Below, piece by piece: positions 1 through 6,594 of a stretch of 9,667 nt of DNA; within the stretch, counting starts at the first letter, position 1, and each line of letters begins with the position of its first letter. Both the position numbers and the translations under genes were made by a program. Source of the DNA: Ktedonobacterales bacterium (GTDB lineage: Bacteria > Chloroflexota > Ktedonobacteria > Ktedonobacterales > JADMIN01); assembly GCA_025935235.1 (NCBI GenBank), contig JAICVT010000156.1, positions 1-9,667 on the forward strand. Direction: 5' to 3'. A model generated the notes under the pieces. That model made no database searches, was not told the DNA's origin, and worked only from the letters and a program-made list of their open reading frames with translations.

Positions 1-903
1 ATGAAAGACCCGCGTCGTCCGATTGGGTCGTTCCTCTTCATGGGGCCAACCGGCGTCGGCAAGACGGAGCTGGCTCGCGCGCTGGCCGCCGAGATCTTCG
101 GCAGTCAGGACGCGCTGATTCGGCTGGATATGTCGGAGTACATGGAGGGGCACACGGTCTCGCGGTTGTTCGGTAGCCCTCCGGGCTATGTCGGCTACGA
201 CGAGGGTGGCCAGCTCACCGAGCAGGTGCGCCGACGCCCATACAGTGTCGTGCTCTTCGATGAGATCGAGAAGGCGCATCCAGAGGTCTTCAACGCGCTG
301 TTGCAGATTCTGGATGACGGGCGGCTGACGGATGGCCAGGGGCGCACGGTGGACTTCAAGAACACCGTCGTCATCATGACCAGCAACGCCGCCACGGAAG
401 ACATCCGCCGCGCCAACATCGGCTTCGCGCCCAGCAAGTGGGGCGACGCCGAGAACGCGGAGGATAGCGCCGAAGCCCAGCGCCGCGCCAAGGCGATGGA
501 GGGACTGCGCCGCGCCTTCCGACCGGAGTTCATCAACCGTATAGACCAGATCGTCGTCTTCCACTCGCTGGGACGCGACGAGCTGCGCAAGATTGTTGAC
601 CTGCTGCTGGAGCAGTCTGAAACCCGCCTGCGCGAGCAGGGGATCGAGCTGAAGTTTGGCGATGACCTGCGCGAATATCTGATGCGCGTGGGCTTCGATC
701 CAGAGTTCGGGGCGCGACCGCTGCGCCGGGCCATCCAGACGCACGTGGACGATACACTGGCGGACGCGCTGCTCAACGGCGCGGTGCAGCCAGGGCAGAC
801 GGCCACGCTGACGGTGGAGAACGATGTGGTGAGAGTGACGGCTACCGGCGAGCCGATCGCGCGTGCCGCCGCCAACCCACAGCTGCATCCCCAGCAGGCG
901 TAA
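1..903 (+). CDS. clpC: ClpC-type AAA+ unfoldase, C-terminal (D2) module, 5' truncated
   Basis: This is the second ATPase module of a Hsp100 unfoldase, which threads substrate proteins through a hexamer pore in the cytoplasm, usually into ClpP. Visible motifs are Walker A GPTGVGKT (residues 15-22 of the visible part), pore loop GSPPGYVGY (58-66), Walker B VVLFDEIE (83-90), sensor 1 TSN (127-129), arginine-finger segment RPEFINRID (174-182) and sensor 2 GARPLRR (227-233). The tripeptide IGF (140-142) lies where ClpC and ClpA proteins carry their ClpP-binding loop. ClpB disaggregases lack that loop, so I prefer ClpC. Full-length ClpC is about 800 residues or more, so the N domain, D1 and middle domain lie upstream of the window. 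The ATG at position 1 is an internal codon, not the start. The gene ends with TAA at 901-903, followed by a terminator, so it is the last gene of its transcript. Confidence 0.93.
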   Translation: MKDPRRPIGSFLFMGPTGVGKTELARALAAEIFGSQDALIRLDMSEYMEGHTVSRLFGSPPGYVGYDEGGQLTEQVRRRPYSVVLFDEIEKAHPEVFNALLQILDDGRLTDGQGRTVDFKNTVVIMTSNAATEDIRRANIGFAPSKWGDAENAEDSAEAQRRAKAMEGLRRAFRPEFINRIDQIVVFHSLGRDELRKIVDLLLEQSETRLREQGIELKFGDDLREYLMRVGFDPEFGARPLRRAIQTHVDDTLADALLNGAVQPGQTATLTVENDVVRVTATGEPIARAAANPQLHPQQA

Positions 904-925
904 TACATCTCGCCTGAAATATCAC

Positions 926-965
926 CGAGGCCCTCATTCCCACGCAAGCGGGAGTGGGGGCCTTG
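926..965 (+). terminator. Rho-independent terminator after clpC
   Basis: A 13-bp stem (929-941 with 950-962) pairs completely if two G-U pairs are allowed, and extends outward to 926/965. It encloses an 8-base loop and is followed by a T-rich stretch (TTCGTGTTCT). It lies 23 bases after the clpC stop codon and separates that gene from the sigma factor operon. Confidence 0.8.
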
Positions 966-1065
966 TTCGTGTTCTGGCGGCTGGCGCTACGGGCAAGCGC
1001 ACAAACATGAGTTACTTTTCGATGCGTGCTGGGTGTTGATGAGTAGAGAGCGACGGCGACAGTTC

Positions 1066-1083
1066 GGAGGACAGAACACCTTG
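1066..1083 (+). promoter_or_regulatory. Shine-Dalgarno site selecting a TTG start for the sigma factor
   Basis: GGAGGA at 1066-1071 is followed by a 9-base spacer and an in-frame TTG at 1081. The upstream GTG (1033) and ATG (1039) and the downstream ATG (1135), GTG (1171) and TTG (1207) have no comparable site. I therefore place the sigma factor start at 1081. I see no convincing promoter between 966 and 1065. Confidence 0.6.
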
Positions 1084-1746
1084 AATAGCACGATTGCGAG
1101 CGGCGGTGCGGCTCTGACCACGCTTCTCCTGCGCATGCGGGTACCCACGAGCGCGGCGCCGCTCGCCAGCGTGAGACGATTGCGACGTCTGCCACTCACA
1201 TCGGCGTTGTCCGCATTTGCCTCTGTCCAGGAGGGCGAGACGAGTGTAGAGCAGGACTTCGAGCGCTTCATTCAGCTTCACGAGCGCGACATCTTTGGCT
1301 ACCTCTGGCGCATGACTGGCAACGAGCAGGCGGCATACGATCTCAGCCAGGAAACGTTTCTGCGGGCCTGGCGCTACTTCGCGAAAGTGCGCGCCTACGA
1401 CCAGCCGCGCGCGTGGCTGCTGCATGTCGCTACGCGCGTCGCGCTCAACTATCGCCGCGACCGCCGCGCCGATCCCCAGCGGCTCGATCTCGCCGAGGTG
1501 GGTGAGGGCCGCATGGTCGCGCAAGATCATACGGCGCGACTGGCGGAACGCGAGATCATCGAGGCGGCGTTGTTGTCGCTGCCCAGGCGACAGCGCGCGG
1601 CGCTCATCCTGCGCGATGTCTATGGCTACCGCTCGGCTGAGATCGCGTGCTTCCTTGGCATCTCGTCAGCCGCCGCGAAAATGACCATCTCACGCGCCCG
1701 CGAGCAGTTTCGCGCGCAGTACGACCAGGAGGAGGCGGGCGAATGA
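1081..1746 (+). CDS. ECF-family RNA polymerase sigma factor (sigma-70 type)
   Basis: This is a 221-residue extracytoplasmic-function sigma factor, which directs RNA polymerase to a small regulon when its anti-sigma partner releases it. Region 2 spans about residues 60-126 (from DFERFIQLHERDIFGYLWRM through the DLSQETFLRAWR motif that binds core polymerase and the -10 element). Region 4 spans about 158-210, with a helix-turn-helix at YGYRSAEIACFLGISSAAAK that reads the -35 element. Region 3 and a sigma 1.1 domain are absent, as in all ECF factors. The TTG start is chosen for its strong ribosome binding site. It leaves about 58 basic, low-complexity residues before region 2, longer than the usual 10-20, so a later start remains possible. 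The stop codon overlaps the next gene's ATG (ATGA), the standard arrangement for a sigma/anti-sigma pair. The regulon is unknown. Confidence 0.9.
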   Translation: MNSTIASGGAALTTLLLRMRVPTSAAPLASVRRLRRLPLTSALSAFASVQEGETSVEQDFERFIQLHERDIFGYLWRMTGNEQAAYDLSQETFLRAWRYFAKVRAYDQPRAWLLHVATRVALNYRRDRRADPQRLDLAEVGEGRMVAQDHTARLAEREIIEAALLSLPRRQRAALILRDVYGYRSAEIACFLGISSAAAKMTISRAREQFRAQYDQEEAGE

Positions 1747-3236
1747 GCAGTATCCAGACGGCCTGCTCGTTGCACGTGCGAGCCGAACAGGTGTCGGCGC
1801 TCTATGATGGTGATCTCGACACCGTGGCAGCGGCGGCGCTGCGCGAGCATCTGGTGACCTGCGATGTCTGCCAGCAGCGTCTGGCGTCCTACGCCCGTAT
1901 CTCGAGCATGCTGCGCACACAGACCACGCCGCAGCCTGATGTGTGGTTACGGCAGGGCGTCCTGGCAGCGCGCACGCAAAGCGCAAGCGTCAGCCGCGCT
2001 GGGGCGGCGTGGCGCGTTGTCGCAATCGCGGCTGCCATGCTCGTGGTTGTTGGAGGCTTTGCGGGCGTCCTGCTGCGTCAGGCGAGGCCGCATCGCATCG
2101 CGGCGTCATCCCGGCCAACCGTTGTCGTGCAGGTCCAAACGCCAACCACCGAGCCGCTGCCTCCCGGATGGACAACGCTGCTACCAGGGCGCCGATTCTC
2201 CGTCGGCGGCTCGCGTGGGCTGGCGGTCAGTCGCGCGCGACCGGGGCGACTGGTGGGATGCAGCGTATCCGGGCCATACGGAGCGCAGGCTAGCGACCAG
2301 ACGCTTGAGATCAGCGACGATGGTGGCCAGACCTGGCGGGAGTCGCCGATCCCGAACCTTCAGCCAGCGATGAACTGCGTCGTCGTCGTGGATCAGGTTC
2401 ACCCCGATACCTTCGTTGTTGGCGATCAGATAAGCTCTTTCGGCCCGAGTGGAGACAACCAGCTCGACATCACTACCGATGCAGGCCACACCTGGCGCCT
2501 GCTCACGATGCCAACTGGTCGGTTCAACCTGGACACCTTTAGCTTTCAGGGACCCACGCTAGTTGACGACCATCTCATCGGCATGGTGATGCTCAATGTC
2601 GCTGGCGAGACGACGTGGAGGTGGGGTGATCTCTCGCTCGATGGCAAACTGACATTTCTGGATTCGATGCTGCCCTATCCCGACGCTGTATCCAGACAAA
2701 ATGGGATCATGGCGTTTGCGGTTGACCCTACTGATGCCTTACGCATCTACGCCGTGATAGCGAGTAAGTATGATCCAGCGCATCCATCCAGCGACATCTA
2801 TCTGTACACCACGACCAACGCAGGCGCAACATGGCATGAGACACACGATTTTGCCTTTGGCGGACGCATCCAACTCTGGGCGCCGGCGCCAGGCGCGCTC
2901 TATTTCTGGGTCGCTTATCCAGAAAAGTCACCAACCGGGAATCCTCTTCAGATGAGCACAGATGGCGGTGTGACCTGGCGTGATGTGACCCCTGCTGGTC
3001 TGGCGATTGACTCTGTCTGGTTTGGCCCCGATGGTCAGATTGTGCTGCTAGATGTTCCCACTGGCTTCTCAACAGCCAGGCTGGATGAGCTGGATCCGGC
3101 CACAGGCAAACTCACGCCGCTGGGTGCGTTTCCTCCGGCGTCTACCACTGGATACGAGACAATCATCTCTGGCGGCGCCGATCCGCGGATCATCGTCGCC
3201 GACCCCAACACCACGTTCGCGTGCCCGTTACCCTGA
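1743..3236 (+). CDS. Membrane anti-sigma factor with zinc-finger domain and extracellular Asp-box (BNR) sensor
   Basis: This 497-residue protein is predicted to hold the ECF sigma factor at the membrane. Residues 1-60 form a zinc-binding anti-sigma domain with the H-x3-C-x2-C signature (H36, C40, C43). Residues 91-111 (VVAIAAAMLVVVGGFAGVLL) form one membrane helix. After a Pro/Thr linker (about 125-142), the outer part carries four Asp-box motifs: SDDGGQTW (191-198), TTDAGHTW (244-251), TTNAGATW (357-364) and STDGGVTW (405-412). These mark bladed beta-propellers of the sialidase/sortilin/YCF48 kind. The ATG at 1743 is chosen because AGGAGGAGG (1727-1735) sits 7 bases upstream and because it overlaps the sigma stop. 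An open frame reaching back to 1647 lies inside the sigma gene and is not used. The exterior signal is unknown. The outer-domain DNA is markedly poorer in GC than the rest of the window. Confidence 0.85.
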   Translation: MSSIQTACSLHVRAEQVSALYDGDLDTVAAAALREHLVTCDVCQQRLASYARISSMLRTQTTPQPDVWLRQGVLAARTQSASVSRAGAAWRVVAIAAAMLVVVGGFAGVLLRQARPHRIAASSRPTVVVQVQTPTTEPLPPGWTTLLPGRRFSVGGSRGLAVSRARPGRLVGCSVSGPYGAQASDQTLEISDDGGQTWRESPIPNLQPAMNCVVVVDQVHPDTFVVGDQISSFGPSGDNQLDITTDAGHTWRLLTMPTGRFNLDTFSFQGPTLVDDHLIGMVMLNVAGETTWRWGDLSLDGKLTFLDSMLPYPDAVSRQNGIMAFAVDPTDALRIYAVIASKYDPAHPSSDIYLYTTTNAGATWHETHDFAFGGRIQLWAPAPGALYFWVAYPEKSPTGNPLQMSTDGGVTWRDVTPAGLAIDSVWFGPDGQIVLLDVPTGFSTARLDELDPATGKLTPLGAFPPASTTGYETIISGGADPRIIVADPNTTFACPLP

Positions 3237-3300
3237 CACCCCTGCCTCAGCCGTCCCTGCGTACATCCGCTCGCTCGGCGCCATATCCCCGCCGCGAGTT

Positions 3301-3321
3301 CCCCTCCCTGAAGGGGAGGGG
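3301..3321. repeat. GC-rich hairpin resembling a dispersed intergenic repeat
   Basis: A perfect 8-bp stem (CCCCTCCC with GGGAGGGG) encloses the loop TGAAG and continues into a purine-rich run to about 3334. It lies between two converging genes (stops at 3236 and 3335). It has no T tract, so termination is possible but not clear. The wording of this element matches a hairpin I recall as common between genes in several GC-rich phyla. That is memory, not a search result. The rest of 3237-3334 holds nothing I can name. Confidence 0.55.
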
Positions 3322-3334
3322 GCAGGGGGAGAGG

Positions 3335-5353
3335 TCAATCCGCCGCCACTGGGCAGTAGCGCAGAATCCACTCATGCTCCAGCGCGATGGCCCGCACATG
3401 CTGGCGCGGCGTGGCGTGGACGCCGTGGCTGGCGCCGGGCATCCGCACGAAGTCCACGGGCGCGCGGTCGAACTTGCGCAGCCAGGTGTACAGCTCCTCG
3501 CTCTGCGAGATCGGGCAGCGATAGTCGTTCTCGGCGGCGATAATGCGCAGCGGGGTGGTCATCAGCGCGGCATAGGTCAGCGGCGAGCGCTCGCGATAGT
3601 GGTCCTCGCGCTCCCACGGCCAGCCGTAGTCGCCCTCCGCCCAGACGCTATCAATGTCGCCCGTGCCGAAGCTGGTCAGCAGGTTGGTGACGCTATTGAC
3701 GGTCACGGCGGCGCGGAAGCGGTCGGTATGCCCGATGATCCAGTTGGTCATGTAGCCGCCATAGCTGCCGCCGAAGACCGCCATGCGCGCCGGATCGAGC
3801 CTGCCACGCGCCAGCGCCGCATCCACCCCCGCCATGATGTCGCGGTAGTCACCGCCGCCCCAGTCGTGGTCGCAGGCCTGCGCGAATCGCTCGCCATAGC
3901 CCACGCTGCCGCGCGGATTGACGTAGAGCACGGCATAGCCACGCCCGACCAGCGCCTGCACCGTCAGGAAGAAGGTCTGGCCATACGCGCCGTGCGGCCC
4001 GCCGTGAATCTTGAGCGCCAGCGGCGCGCCGCTGGCGGGCGCCTGCGCCGGGCGATAGAGCCAGCCCTCGACCGGCCAGCCATCGAATGAGGCGTACTCA
4101 AAGCGCTCAGGCTCGGCCAGCTCGCGCGCGGCCAGCAGATCTGCATTGAGCCGCGTGAGTTGGCGCGGCGGGCGATTGGCCCCGATGGCGTACTCCCAGA
4201 TGTCCCACGGATGCGTGGGGTCGCAGCGCGCCGTGTAGATGCGGCTGGCGTCGGGCGCGAGCGCGAACGTCTCGGCGTGGGCGTCCTCGCCCGGCAGCGC
4301 CGTCTCCAGCGCCGAGCCATCCGCCGCCGCGCGCAGCAGATCAACGCCGCCACGCCGCTGTGCCAGCGCATAGACCCACTGGCCATCGGGCGACCACGCG
4401 GGCAGCCAGCCCTCCGGCCCTGGGATGTCGTTGTAGACGCCGACCTCGGCGGAGAGGTCGCGCCCGGCGAAGAGATTGCGCGGCTCCGAGCCATCCAGCC
4501 CGACCACCAGCAGCTCCACGTTGTAGAACGAGTGCGCGGCGATGCGTGGCGTGGCGACGCAGGCCAGCCGCTGGCCATCGGGCGACCAGACCGGGCGCTC
4601 GATGGCGCGCGACCCGTCAGTCAGGCGACGCAGGTCGCGCGTCGCCTGATCGAGCAGCCAGAGGTCAGCGGTCATGTTAGCGTCGCGGTCAGGCGCATGG
4701 TCGCTGACGAAGACGACGCTGCGGCCATCGGGTGAGCAGGCGGCCTGCATGTCGTCGTAGTCGCCATCGGTCAACTGCTCGCAGCGGCCATCCGCCAGCC
4801 ACACGCGAAAGAGCTTGCCGCGCCCTTCCAGATAGCCCTTGCCATCCCAGCGATATTGCAGCCGCGTGATGACACGCGGGCGGTTCGCCTCATCTTTGCG
4901 CTCACGCTCGCGCTCGGCGGCGGTCAGCGGACGCTCCAGCAGCGGCTGCTCGCCCGCGCGCGTCTCGCTGACGAAGCCGATCCACGCGCCATCGGGCGAC
5001 CAGAATGGCTCGCTGGCGCCGCGCCGCGTCAGGGTGAGGCGGCGCGCGTCACCGCCATCCAGCGGCAGCAAATAGAGTTGCGCCGTCTCGTCCTCGCGGT
5101 CGCTGATGAAGGCCAGGGTGCGGCCGTCGGGCGACCAGCGCGGGCTGGAGTCGCGCTTCGCGCCGCTGGTGAGTTGGCGCTGCTCGCCGCTGCGCACATC
5201 CAGCAGCCAGATCGCCGAGCGAATCTCGTTGGCCTCGCGGTCGGCGCTCTGCGCCACGTAGGCGATGAAGCGGCCATCGGTCGAGAGGCGCATGTCGGTG
5301 AGGAAGCGCAGATTCCAGTAGTCGTCGAGGACGAGAGGGCTGGACGCCATCAC
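3335..5353 (-). CDS. S9-family serine peptidase (prolyl oligopeptidase / acylaminoacyl-peptidase type)
   Basis: This 672-residue enzyme probably cleaves short peptides, or removes N-acyl or N-terminal residues from them. The N-terminal part (about 1-400) is a beta-propeller made of PD40/WD40-like repeats seen as WSPDG or SPDG motifs (73-77, 119-122, 207-210, 256-260, 320-324). The C-terminal part (about 415-668) is an alpha/beta hydrolase with oxyanion segment HGGPHG (450-455), nucleophile Ser530 in GGSYGG, Asp610 in AENDYRCP and His643 in GASHGVH. All triad residues are present and the length is normal for the family, so the gene looks intact. I see no signal peptide, so it is probably cytoplasmic. 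AGGAG (5364-5360) serves either the GTG at 5353 or the ATG directly after it at 5350. The gene stands alone with its own leader and promoter. Exact substrate preference cannot be read from the sequence. Confidence 0.95.
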   Translation of the reverse strand: MMASSPLVLDDYWNLRFLTDMRLSTDGRFIAYVAQSADREANEIRSAIWLLDVRSGEQRQLTSGAKRDSSPRWSPDGRTLAFISDREDETAQLYLLPLDGGDARRLTLTRRGASEPFWSPDGAWIGFVSETRAGEQPLLERPLTAAERERERKDEANRPRVITRLQYRWDGKGYLEGRGKLFRVWLADGRCEQLTDGDYDDMQAACSPDGRSVVFVSDHAPDRDANMTADLWLLDQATRDLRRLTDGSRAIERPVWSPDGQRLACVATPRIAAHSFYNVELLVVGLDGSEPRNLFAGRDLSAEVGVYNDIPGPEGWLPAWSPDGQWVYALAQRRGGVDLLRAAADGSALETALPGEDAHAETFALAPDASRIYTARCDPTHPWDIWEYAIGANRPPRQLTRLNADLLAARELAEPERFEYASFDGWPVEGWLYRPAQAPASGAPLALKIHGGPHGAYGQTFFLTVQALVGRGYAVLYVNPRGSVGYGERFAQACDHDWGGGDYRDIMAGVDAALARGRLDPARMAVFGGSYGGYMTNWIIGHTDRFRAAVTVNSVTNLLTSFGTGDIDSVWAEGDYGWPWEREDHYRERSPLTYAALMTTPLRIIAAENDYRCPISQSEELYTWLRKFDRAPVDFVRMPGASHGVHATPRQHVRAIALEHEWILRYCPVAAD

Positions 5354-5531
5354 GAGCGGCTCCTTTGGTTCGTTGGATTCGAGTGCGGCGGATCAGCGCA
5401 TGTCGCGAGCGCCGGGCAAGACATGGCGAAGTCGGCGCCGCATCCGCGCCGGAGACTTGGGCCGTGGGTTCGCCTGCCGCAGGGATCGCGCGGATCGCGA
5501 CAGGAATGGTCACGGCGAAGGTCGCGGAGAG

Positions 5532-5559
5532 ATTGTAGCATGCGGCGCGCTCCTGACAG
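5532..5559 (-). promoter_or_regulatory. Predicted extended -10 promoter of the S9 peptidase gene
   Basis: On the minus strand, CTGTCA (5559-5554, four of six matches to TTGACA) is separated by 16 bases from TACAAT (5537-5532, five of six matches to TATAAT). The -10 hexamer is preceded by TGC, an extended -10 element. Transcription would start near 5525, leaving a leader of about 170 bases. A 6-bp inverted repeat, CCTGAC/GTCAGG (5552-5557 and 5565-5570), covers the -35 box and could be an operator. Confidence 0.5.
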
Positions 5560-5586
5560 GGATCGTCAGGGAGAGGCGGGCGCGCC

Positions 5587-5622
5587 CACAAAACAACCCC
5601 ACCACTGTCGCCAGCGGTGGGG
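5587..5622 (-). terminator. Rho-independent terminator of the Pro/Thr-rich membrane protein gene
   Basis: The arms 5597-5607 and 5612-5622 pair at 10 of 11 positions around a 4-base loop. On the minus strand the hairpin is followed by TTGTTTTGTG, a proper T tract. It lies about 115 bases beyond the stop codon of the gene at 5736 and just upstream of the peptidase promoter, so the two minus-strand genes are separate transcripts. Confidence 0.8.
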
Positions 5623-5735
5623 ATGCGGGGAGATGTGGGACGAGCTTCTGCGCAAGCGCGTGCATCTATCATCTTCAAATACACGGCGGGTTACACTCCT
5701 GGATGCTGCTGGATGCGCCGCGTCCGCTGCCCCAC

Positions 5736-6410
5736 TCACGGCGAGCTGGCGCCTGATGCGCCTGATGGGCTGGCCGACGGGTCGGGCGTCGCCGATGCGC
5801 CAGCGGTGGGGCTGGGCGTCGGGCCAGGCGCCGGAGTTGACGAAGCGGTCGGCGATGGGGCAGGCGTAGGAGTTGTCGCCGGAGTTGGCGAAGCGGTCGG
5901 CGACGGAGTTGGCGTCGGTGTCGTGGCGGGCGTCGCGGTCGGCGAAACGGTTGGCTCAGCCGTCGGCGTTGGCGTGGCGGTGGAGGTCGCGGTCGGGCTG
6001 GGCGTGGCCGTCGCCTGCGGCAGCGCGACTGGAAACGAGCCGGCGGGCGCGGTCGGCGATGGCGTCGGCGTGTGCGTGCTGGTGGCCGCCGGGCGGATGG
6101 CAGGCTGCTCGGCCGGTCGGCCGGTCGGCGCGGCGGAGCCGAAGCCGGGATGCGCGCTGAGATACAGCACACCGAGCAGCGCCGCGCTCAACACCAGCGC
6201 CGCGCCGATCACCATGCCCACCGCGACCAGCAGCGCGCCACGCGCCCCAGAGCGCGCACGCGCGGCGCGGCGCATCGGTCTGGTCGGCTGATCGGGCGAG
6301 GCGGCCTCCCAGCGCGTGGGCCAAGCGGCGGGCCGCTCTACCGGGCGGTTAGGCTCGGTGATGCCGTCATTTTGATAGGGTTCGTCTTGATAGAATTCGT
6401 CATGCTCCAT
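5736..6410 (-). CDS. Single-pass membrane protein with long Pro/Thr/Ser-rich extracellular tail, function unknown
   Basis: I do not recognise a family for this 224-residue protein. It begins with an acidic cytoplasmic segment (1-45), then an arginine-rich stretch (RPMRRAARARSGAR, 44-57), then one hydrophobic helix (about 58-85). The positive residues before the helix predict N-in, C-out topology. Residues 87-224 are outside the membrane and almost wholly low-complexity, dense in PTPSPT-like units from 111 to 216. No folded domain follows. The chain has no cysteine and no lysine. Such tails act as stiff, often O-glycosylated stalks in other surface proteins, but here nothing is carried on the stalk, so a wall-spacer or mucin-like role is only a guess. 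The ATG at 6410 is chosen because the open frame upstream of it encodes an unlikely basic stretch and overlaps the promoter region of the divergent operon. The gene is monocistronic and ends in a terminator. Confidence 0.7.
   Translation of the reverse strand: MEHDEFYQDEPYQNDGITEPNRPVERPAAWPTRWEAASPDQPTRPMRRAARARSGARGALLVAVGMVIGAALVLSAALLGVLYLSAHPGFGSAAPTGRPAEQPAIRPAATSTHTPTPSPTAPAGSFPVALPQATATPSPTATSTATPTPTAEPTVSPTATPATTPTPTPSPTASPTPATTPTPAPSPTASSTPAPGPTPSPTAGASATPDPSASPSGASGASSP
5761..6075. repeat. Low-complexity degenerate short-repeat DNA coding the Pro/Thr/Ser tail
   Basis: On the plus strand this region is an irregular run of GGCGTCGGC-, GGAGTTGGC- and GTCGGCGA-like units. The periodicity is codon-based, encoding P, T, S and A on the minus strand, not an exact tandem repeat. 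Such tracts often change length by slippage between strains. Confidence 0.65.
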
Positions 6411-6434
6411 AGGCGCTCGCGCCTCGCCCTCCTT
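6411..6434 (-). promoter_or_regulatory. Ribosome binding site with an intervening hairpin
   Basis: On the minus strand AAGGAGGG (6434-6427) lies 16 bases before the ATG at 6410, farther than ideal. The space between contains the perfect inverted repeat AGGCGC-GA-GCGCCT (6424-6411). Folding it would loop out the spacer. The alternative is weaker pairing by GAGG nearer the start. No other start codon in frame lies within the usual distance. Confidence 0.4.
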
Positions 6435-6533
6435 GCGAATCCTTTCGCTTTGCTTGCGCTTTCTCCTTGCGCGCGGCTTCCGCCGCTGTGGTAGGCTATC
6501 GCATCTCGCGCGCCAACCCGCTGATGAGCGCGC

Positions 6534-6563
6534 TGGCGTCTTCGGGCGCGCGCTCGCTAAAAT
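6534..6563 (+). promoter_or_regulatory. Weak predicted promoter of the carotenoid-modification operon
   Basis: TAAAAT at 6558-6563 matches five of six bases of the -10 consensus in an otherwise very GC-rich stretch. The candidate -35 at about 6533-6539 (CTGGCG/TGGCGT) is poor. The position fits a transcript starting near 6570 with a leader of about 55 bases before the glycosyltransferase ATG. I see no convincing promoter for the divergent minus-strand gene. Confidence 0.35.
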
Positions 6564-6572
6564 GTGGGGCAT

Positions 6573-6594
6573 GGAAGCCTCGTGGAAGCCTCGT
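6573..6594 (+). repeat. 11-bp tandem duplication in the leader
   Basis: GGAAGCCTCGT occurs twice, back to back, between the predicted promoter and the glycosyltransferase start. It looks like a recent small duplication in the leader. No function is evident. Confidence 0.75.

Larger units (their letters stand above)
5354..5735. other. Gene-free stretch between two minus-strand genes
   Basis: Read on the minus strand, this holds about 113 bases of 3' sequence of the Pro/Thr-rich gene (5735-5623), then its terminator (5622-5587), then the promoter of the peptidase gene (5559-5532), then a leader of about 170 bases down to 5354. The leader has several GC-rich inverted repeats, such as TCGCG/CGCGA at 5486-5500, but no riboswitch or T-box signature I recognise. 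Open frames crossing it look like chance products of high GC. Confidence 0.6.

Noticed and set aside
195..947. A 250-codon minus-strand open frame opposite clpC
   Set aside because: The sense strand encodes unmistakable AAA+ motifs. The antisense product is serine/arginine-rich, without a ribosome binding site, and runs across the terminator.
1647..1742. An N-terminal extension of the anti-sigma protein inside the sigma gene
   Set aside because: The ATG at 1743 has a near-perfect Shine-Dalgarno site and an ATGA overlap, and the extension has no family match.
3237..3334. A small plus-strand gene in the gap after the anti-sigma gene (frames starting near 3221)
   Set aside because: The frames run on as antisense through the peptidase gene and include the peptide of the hairpin repeat. 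There is no ribosome binding site.
5760..6075. Repetitive DNA that at first resembles a CRISPR or minisatellite array
   Set aside because: The units are irregular, short and codon-periodic, with no constant repeat and no unique spacers.
5617..6291. A plus-strand frame encoding a long Val-Gly-rich repeat protein
   Set aside because: It is the complement of the Pro/Thr/Ser tail codons. The minus-strand reading has a sensible membrane helix, topology and terminator, and this one has no ribosome binding site. A secreted VG-repeat protein is not excluded, but is less likely.
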